Source: Aegilops tauschii subsp. strangulata
Lineage: Eukaryota > Streptophyta > Magnoliopsida > Poales > Poaceae
Assembly (NCBI RefSeq): GCF_002575655.3
Contig: NC_053041.3
Span: 377,377,054 to 377,441,053, forward strand
Reading direction: 5' to 3'
Length of the DNA: 64,000 nt
The position numbers and the translations under genes were made by a program. Position 1 is the stretch's first letter. Each line of letters starts with the position of its first letter. Shown piece by piece: positions 56,567 through 64,000 of the stretch. The notes under the pieces are model-generated. The model was not told where the DNA came from and searched no databases. It saw only the letters and a list, made by a program, of their open reading frames with translations.

Positions 56567-56866
56567 ATCAATAGATTTTCAGCAAGCGAAGATGCAAGCA
56601 TATAGAAGGTACATGGCAACACGAGCAAACAAAAGGACGAACGGAAGAAGGGCGAATAAAACGGCAGGGGTGAAGGGGGACAGGAAAACGAGAGGCAAAT
56701 GGCAAATAATGTAATGCGGGAGATAAGGGTTTGTGATGGGTACTTGGTATGTTGACTTTTGTGTAGACTCCCCGGCAACAGCGCCAGAAATGGCTCGTTG
56801 TCGGGAGTCCAAATCTTGACTTGACCTTGTGTAAGCCTCCCCGGCAACGGCGCCAGAAATCCTTCT

Positions 56867-58451
56867 TGCTACCTCTTGAGCACTGCGTTGGTTTTCCCTT
56901 GAAGAGGAAAGGGTGATGCAGCAAAGTAGCGTAAGTATTTCCCTCAGTTTTTGAGAACCAAGGTATCAATCCAGTAGGAGGCCACGCACGAGTCCCTCGC
57001 ACCTACACAAACAAATAAATCCTCGCAACCAACGCGATAAGGGGTTGTCAATCTCTACACGGTCACTTACGAGAGTGAGATCTGATAGATATGATAGGAT
57101 AATATTTTTGGTATTTTTATGATAAAGATGCAAAGTAAAGTAAACAAAATAAAAAGGGCAATGGAAATAGCTTGTTGTCGGGAGATTAAATATGATGGAA
57201 AATAGACCCGGGGGCCATAGGTTTCACTAGTGGCTTCTCTCAAGAGCATAAGTATTTACGGTGGGTGAACAAATTACTGTTGAGCAATTGACAGAATTGA
57301 GCATAGTTATGAGAATATCTAGGTATGATCATGTATATAGGCATCACGTCCGAGACAAGTAGACCGACTCCTGCCTGCATCTACTACTATTACTCCACAC
57401 ATCGACCGCTATCCAGCATGCATCTAGAGTATTAAGTTCATAAGAACAGAGTAACGCTCTAAGCAAGATGACATGATGTAGAGGGATAAACTCATGCAAT
57501 ATGATATAAACCCCATCTTGTTATCCTCGATGGCAACAATACAATACGTGCCTTGCTGCCCCTACTGTCACTGGGAAAGGACATCGCAAGATTGAACCCA
57601 AAGCTAAGCACTTCTCCCATTGCAAGAAAGATCAATCTAGTAGGCCAAACCAAACTGATAATTCGAATAGAGTTGCAAACATAACCAATCATACATAAAA
57701 GAATTCAGAGAAGATTCAAATATTGTTCATAGATAAACTTGATCATAAACCCACAATTCATCGGTCTCAACAAACACACCGCAAAAGAAGATTACATCGA
57801 AAAGATCTCCACGAGAGAGGGGGAGAACATTGTATTGAGATCCAAAGAGAGAGAAGAAGCCATCTAGCTAATAACTATGGACCCGAAGGTCTGAGGTAAA
57901 CTACTCACACTTCATCAGAGAGGCTATGGTGTTGATGTAGAAGCCCTCCATGATCGATGCCCCCTCCGGTGGAGCTCTGGAACAGGCCCCAAGATAGGAT
58001 CTCACGGGTACAGAAGGTTGCGGCGGTGGAATTAGGTTTTTGGCTCCGTATCTGGTAGTTTGGGGGTACGTAGGTATATATAGGAGGAAGAAGTACGTCG
58101 GTGGAGCAACATTTGGCCCACGAGGGCGGAGGGCGTGCCCAGGGGGGTAGGCGCGCCCCCCTACCTCGTGCCCTCCTGGTTGATGTCTTGGCGTAGGGTC
58201 CAAGTCCTCTGGATCACGTTCATTCCGAAAATCACGTTCCCGAAGGTTTCATTCCGTTTGGACTCCGTTTGATATTCTTTTTCTGCGGAACTCTGAAATA
58301 GGCAAAAACAGCAATTCTGGGCTGGGCCTCCGGTTGATAGGTTAGTCCCAAAAATAATATAAAAGTGTATAATAAAGCCCATTAATGTCCAAAACAGAAT
58401 ATATTATAGCATGGAACAATCAAAAAATATAGATACGTTGGAGACGTATCA
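56867..58451 (-). repeat. Array LTR 2
   Basis: 1585 bp, same length as array LTR 1. They look identical over about the first kilobase from the LTR 3' end, then differ at scattered sites between 57900 and 58451, for example the strings near 57907, 57949 and 58286. Confidence 0.93.
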
Positions 58452-61400
58452 AGCATCCCCAAGCTTAATTCCTGCTCGTCCTCGAGTAGGTAAATGATAA
58501 AAACAGAATTTTTGATGTGGAGTGCTACTTGGCATAATTTCAATGTAATTCTTCTTAATTATGGTATGAATATTCAGATCTGAAAGATTCAAGATAAAAG
58601 TTCAATATTGACATAAAAATAATAAAACTTCAAGCATACTAACTAAGCAATTATGTCCTCTCAAAATAACATGGCCAAAGAAAGTTCATCCCTACAAAAT
58701 CATATAGTTTAGTCATGCTCCATTTTTGTTACACAAGAATGCTCTCATCATGCACAACCCCGATGACAAGCCAAGCAATTGTTTCATACTTTAGTAATCT
58801 CAAACCTTTTTCAACCTTCACGCAATACATGAGCGTGAGCCATGGATATAGCACTATGGGTGGAATAGAATATAATGATGGGGGTTATGTGGAGATGACA
58901 AAAAGGGAGAAAGTCTCACATCAACGAGGCTAATCAATGAGCTATGGAGATGCCCATCGATTGATGTTAATGCAAGGAGTAGGGATTTCCATGCAACGGA
59001 TGCACTAGAGCTATAAATATATGAGAGCTCAACAAAAGAAACTAAGTGCGTGTGCATCCAACTTGCTTGCTCACGAAGACCTAGGGCATTTGAGGAAGCC
59101 CATTGTTGGAATATACAAGCCAAGTTCTATAATGAAAAATTCCCACTAGTATATGAAAGTGACAAAACAAGAGACTCTCTATCATGAAGATTATGGTGCT
59201 ACTTTGAAGCACAAGTGTGGTAAAAAGGATAGTAACATTGTCCCTTCTCTCTTTTTTTTGGGCCTTCTCTTTTTTATGGCCTTTCTCTTCTTCTTTTTTT
59301 TACCTCACTTGGGACAATTCTCTAGAAAATGATGATCATCACACTTCTATTTATTTACAACTCAATGATTACAACTCGATACTAGAACAAAGTATGACTC
59401 TATATGAATGCCTCCGGCGGTGTACCGGGATATGCAATGAACCAAGAGTGACATGTATGAAAGAATTATGAATGGTGGCTTTGCCATAAATACTATGTCA
59501 ACTACATGATCATGCAAAGCAATATGACAATGATGAACGTGTCATGATAAACGGAACGGTGGAAAGTTGCATGGCAATATATCTCGGAATGGCTATGTAA
59601 ATGCCATAATAGGTAGGTATGGTGGCTGTTTTGAGGAAGATATAAGGAGGTTTATGTGTGAAAGAGCGTATCATATCACGGGGTTTGGATGCACCGGCGA
59701 AGTTTGCACCAACTCTCAATGTGAGAAAGGGCAATGCACGGTACCGAAGAGGCTAGCAATGATGGAAAGGTGAGAGTGCGTATCCATGGACTCGACATTA
59801 GTCATAATGAACTCATATACTTATTGCAAAAATCTACAAGTCATCAAAAACCAAGCACTACGCGCATGCTCCTAGGGGGGTAGATTGGTAGGAAAAGACC
59901 ATCGCTCGTCCCCGACCGCCACTCATAAGGAGGACAATCAAAGAACACCTCATGTTTCAAATTTGTTACATAACGTTTACCATACGTGCATGCTACGGGA
60001 CTTGCAAACTTCAACACAAGTATTTCTCAAATTCACAACTACTCAACTAGCACAACTTTGATATCACTACCTCCATATCTCAAAACAATCATCAAGCATC
60101 AAACTTCTCTTAGTATTCAACACACTCATAAGAAAGTTTTTACTAGTCTTGAATACCTAGCATATTAGGATTATTTAAGCAAATTAACATGCTATTTAAG
60201 ACTCTCAAAATAATATAAGTGAAGTATGAGAGAATAGTAGTTTCTATAAAACAAAAGTTACCACCACCGTGCTCTCAAAGATATAAGTGAAGTACTAGAA
60301 CAAAAACTATATAGCTCAAAAGATATAAGTGAAGCACATAGACTATTCTAATAATTTCCGAATCATGTGTGTCTCTCTCAAAAGGTGTGTACAGCAAGGA
60401 TGATTGTGGTAAACTAAAAAGCAAAGACGCAAATCATACAAGACGCTCCAAGCAAAACACATATCATGTGGTGAATAAAAATATGGCTCCAAGTAAAGTT
60501 ACCGATGGAAGTAGACGAAAGAGGGGATGCCTTCCGGGGCATCCCCAAGCTTTGGCTTTTTGGTGTCCTTAGATTATCTTGGGGTGCCATGGGCATCCCC
60601 AAGCTTAGGTTCTTGCCACTCCTTGTTCCATAATCCATCAAATCTTTCACCCAAAACTTGAAAACTTCACAACACAAAACTTAACAGAAAATCTCGTGAG
60701 CTCCGTTAGCGAAAGAAAACAAAACACCACTTCAAGGTACTGTAATGAACTCATTCTTTATTTATATTGGTGTTAAACCTAATGTATTCCAACTTCTCTA
60801 TGGTTTATAAACTATTTTACTAGCCATAGATTCATCAAAATAAGCAAACAACACACGAAAAACAGAATCTGTCAAAAACAGAACAGTCTGTAGTAATCTG
60901 TAACTAACGCAAACTTCTGGAACTCCAAAAATTCTCCCAAAATAGGAAGACCTAGACAATTTGTTTATTGATCAGCAGAAATTGGAATCAATATTTTATC
61001 ACGTTCTGGTGATTTTCAACAATTATTTTCGTGAACAGAAAGTTTCTGGAATTTTCAGCAAGATCAAATAACTATCATCCAAGAAGATCCTATAGGTTTA
61101 ACTTGGCACAAACACTAATTAAAACATAAAAACAAGTCTAACCAGAGGCTAGATCAAATATTTATTCCTAAACAGAAGCAAAAAGCAAAAAAACTAAAAA
61201 TAAAATTGGGTTGCCTCCCAACATGCGCTATCGTATAATGCCCCTAGCTAGGCATTGATAATTTTAATGATGCTCACATCAAAGACAAGAATTGAAGCGC
61301 AAAAGAGAGCATCATGAAACACGTGACAAACACATCTAAGTCTAACATACTTCCTATGAATAGGCATCTTATAGGCAAACAAATGATCATATCAAGCAAA

Positions 61401-62909
61401 AACTAGCATATGCAAGGAAGAGGAAAGAAGCAATAGCAATCTCAACATGACGAGAGGTAATTTAGTAACATGAAAATTTCTCCAACCATATTTTCCTCTC
61501 TCATAATAATTACATGTGGGATGATGTTCAAATTCAACAATATAGCTATCACATAAATAAATTCTACATGATCCACATGCATGCAAAGTTGACACTCTTC
61601 CTAAATAGTGGGAATATCATTAACTAAAGTCATGACCTCTCCAAACCCACTTTTATCAAAAATATCATAAGATTGAACATACTCCAAATATGTGGGATCT
61701 AAAGTTGACACTCTTCCAAACCCACTTTCAATAATATTGCAAACACTATTATCAATCTCACATTCATCATGGGGCTTAAATAAATTTTCAAGATCATAAG
61801 AAACCCCAATCATGATCATTGCAACAAGTAGTAGACATAGCAAAACTAGCATCCCCAAGCTTAGGGTTTTGCATATTATTAGCACAATTGAAATCAAGAG
61901 AATTTATAGTAAAATCATTGAAATCATGCTTTTTATCGAAGGAACTATCAAGTATGGGTGCAATAGCAATGATCTCATGTTTAACATACGGAACTATAGC
62001 AAATTCATCTTCATAAATATTGGCAGCATGGCCACAAGAATAGCAAGCATCATGTTCATCAAGGGATATTTCAATCAAATCATCGGAATCACAATTATCT
62101 ATAGATTCATGCGTATCATTATTTTCTTCCAAAGCAACGGTCATTCTCTCAATAAATTCTTTGACATAGACATTATGAGCATAGTTTTCATAGCAATATT
62201 TAAGTATGTCAAAATTTTCAGATTCGTAGAGAGTAATATCATACTTTTCAATCAAAGAAGCACCCTTAAAAGCAACAAATTCTTCAATTGCTTCGATATC
62301 ATAGTAACTATAAACACCTTTAGCATAAGAAGATAAGATTTCATTGCCATTAAACTCACATAGGTAGGGAAGGTGTGTTTTAGGGTTCTTAGAGCAACAA
62401 ATAAAATCACAAATTTCACAAAGATTCCAAGCATAACATAGCAATCTGTTTATTTGATTCCATAAGAGTTTCCCTTTTTCAGACAAACGGTGACGCACAA
62501 AATGAGCATGCTCATCTAAAGATTTCCCATCAACTAGGCTAGTTGGGGTTTCAGCACGAGCGCATAAGGATCGAAGATGATCCAAGTAGAATACTTTAAG
62601 TGGATCCATATCAATAGATTTTCAGCAAGCGAAGATGCAAGCATATAGAAGGTACATGGCAACACGAGCAAACAAAAGGACGAACGGAAGAAGGGCGAAT
62701 AAAACGGCAGGGGTGAAGGGGGACAGGAAAACGAGAGGCAAATGGCAAATAATGTAATGCGGGAGATAAGGGTTTGTGATGGGTACTTGGTATGTTGACT
62801 TTTGTGTAGACTCCCCGGCAACAGCGCCAGAAATGGCTCGTTGTCGGGAGTCCAAATCTTGACTTGACCTTGTGTAAGCCTCCCCGGCAACGGCGCCAGA
62901 AATCCTTCT
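58452..62909 (-). mobile_element. Array internal region 3 (4458 bp)
   Basis: Same organisation as region 2. It has a one-base insertion near 59070 (TGCTCACG against TGCCACG) and a five-base deletion near 61803 that breaks the ORF. Confidence 0.9.
61601..62609 (-). pseudogene. Orphan ORF, unit 3, broken by a 5-bp deletion
   Basis: Identical in plan to units 1 and 2 until about residue 268. Loss of five bases near 61803 (AAGAAACCCC where the other units have AAGAAGAATCACCCC) shifts the frame and ends the protein after HDWGFL. The rest survives in another frame (61601-61897). One Cys codon near 61921 is also changed to Phe (HDF for HDC). Confidence 0.85.
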
Positions 62910-64000
62910 TGCTACCTCTTGAGCACTGCGTTGGTTTTCCCTTGAAGAGGAAAGGGTGATGCAGCAAAGTAGCGTAAGTATTTCCCTCAGTTTTTGAGAA
63001 CCAAGGTATCAATCCAGTAGGAGGCCACGCACGAGTCCCTCGCACCTACACAAACAAATAAATCCTCGCAACCAACGCGATAAGGGGTTGTCAATCTCTA
63101 CACGGTCACTTACGAGAGTGAGATCTGATAGATATGATAGGATAATATTTTTGGTATTTTTATGATAAAGATGCAAAGTAAAGTAAACAAAATAAAAAGG
63201 GCAATGGAAATAGCTTGTTGTCGGGAGATTAAATATGATGGAAAATAGACCCGGGGGCCATAGGTTTCACTAGTGGCTTCTCTCAAGAGCATAAGTATTT
63301 ACGGTGGGTGAACAAATTACTGTTGAGCAATTGACAGAATTGAGCATAGTTATGAGAATATCTAGGTATGATCATGTATATAGGCATCACGTCCGAGACA
63401 AGTAGACCGACTCCTGCCTGCATCTACTACTATTACTCCACACATCGACCGCTATCCAGCATGCATCTAGAGTATTAAGTTCATAAGAACAGAGTAACGC
63501 TCTAAGCAAGATGACATGATGTAGAGGGATAAACTCATGCAATATGATATAAACCCCATCTTGTTATCCTCGATGGCAACAATACAATACGTGCCTTGCT
63601 GCCCCTACTGTCACTGGGAAAGGACATCGCAAGATTGAACCCAAAGCTAAGCACTTCTCCCATTGCAAGAAAGATCAATCTAGTAGGCCAAACCAAACTG
63701 ATAATTCAAATAGAGTTGCAAACATAACCAATCATACATAAAAGAATTCGGAGAAGATTCAAATATTGTTCATAGATAAACTTGATCATAAACCCACAAT
63801 TCATCGGTCTCAACAAACACACCGCAAAAGAAGATTACATCGAATAGATCTCCACAAGAGAGGGGGAGAACATTGTATTGAGATCCAAAAAGAGAGAAGA
63901 AGCCATCTAGCTAATAACTATGGACCCGAAGGTCTGAGGTAAACTACTCACACTTCATCGGAGAGGCTATGGTGTTGATGTAGAAGCTCTCCGTGATGGA
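62910..64000 (-). repeat. Array LTR 3, cut by the window end
   Basis: Begins TGCTACCTC at 62910 and matches LTR 2 with few changes until about 63700. After that, substitutions are denser (near 63708, 63750, 63845, 63856 and 63889). The array probably continues beyond 64000, or this is the outer 5' LTR. Confidence 0.9.

Larger units (their letters stand above)
52405..56866 (-). mobile_element. Array internal region 2 (complete, 4462 bp)
   Basis: Read on the minus strand: primer sites (about 56769-56855), orphan ORF 56566-55553, a CTCCCAACATGCGC-containing block near 55167, hairpins 54559-54475, ATAAGTGAAG repeats 54287-54157, a CATCGCTCGTCCCCGACC block near 53850, a T-rich run near 53200 and the PPT-like tract at 52420-52406. 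Confidence 0.9.
48050..64000 (-). repeat. Head-to-tail gypsy array, ~6047-bp unit, about 2.6 units
   Basis: Sequence from 48050 recurs at 54097 (offset 6047) and at 60145 (offset 6048, falling to 6043 after a 5-bp deletion). Each unit is one internal region plus one LTR. Order on the plus axis: internal 48050-50819 (cut at left), LTR 50820-52404, internal 52405-56866, LTR 56867-58451, internal 58452-62909, LTR 62910 to beyond the window. Neighbouring units share each LTR, as expected from unequal exchange between LTRs or insertion of a one-LTR concatemer. The units differ at only a small number of bases. Confidence 0.93.

Noticed and set aside
1..64000. tRNA, rRNA, CRISPR or bacterial-type operon features
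   Set aside because: Short stretches complementary to tRNA ends are retrotransposon primer sites; no full cloverleaf, rRNA or direct-repeat/spacer arrays were seen.

Overview
The window is repeat-dense plant nuclear DNA. The best fit is a Triticeae grass (wheat, Aegilops or barley group). Reasons: an Angela/BARE1/WIS-type copia LTR with an initiator-Met primer site, several gypsy LTRs that begin TGATACGTCTCC or TGATACGTCC, a Stowaway MITE, a CACTA terminus, and an antisense reading frame typical of Tat-type gypsy elements. Family names are recalled, not searched. Nothing bacterial is present (no operons, no CRISPR).

Layout. 1-8095 is a low-copy island with decayed DNA: a ~495-bp tandem repeat (2393-4342), a broken coiled-coil gene (4943-5640, minus) and a broken SINA-like E3 ligase gene (6577-7535, minus). 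8096-15437 is a complete-looking LTR retrotransposon on the minus strand with an imperfect 5-bp target duplication. 15438-18588 returns to low-copy DNA with a tandemly duplicated small gene: an intact 180-codon copy at 16408-16950 and a same-length copy with four stops at 17899-18441, separated by a Stowaway-like MITE. 18589-28593 holds unassigned DNA, a gypsy LTR fragment, a LINE fragment, a broken 3'-5' exonuclease-like gene, GTTCATC-rich minisatellites and a CACTA end. 28594-40990 is a stack of nested or truncated retrotransposons: a Tat-like 5' end, a Fatima-like 3' end, an Angela 5' end split by a gypsy solo LTR with perfect ATGAC duplications, then a truncated gag/protease gypsy copy on the plus strand. 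40991-48049 is a Tat-like element that has lost gag-pol but keeps a long spliced antisense ORF.

The most striking region is 48050-64000. It is a head-to-tail array of about 2.6 units, each ~6047 bp and made of one internal region plus one shared LTR, on the minus strand. The units are nearly identical. They carry a single ORF (337 aa) with no gag, protease, reverse transcriptase or integrase signature that I can see; a diverged relative of that ORF lies in the element at 8096-15437. The gag/protease copy at 36580-40990 shares the LTR, primer-site arrangement and 3' untranslated region of the array but has different coding content. This suggests a non-autonomous lineage whose cis signals are shared with a gag-encoding relative: a duplicated tRNA-Asp primer site, a repeated PPT-like 15-mer and conserved paired hairpins. 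Assembly error is the main alternative explanation for the array.
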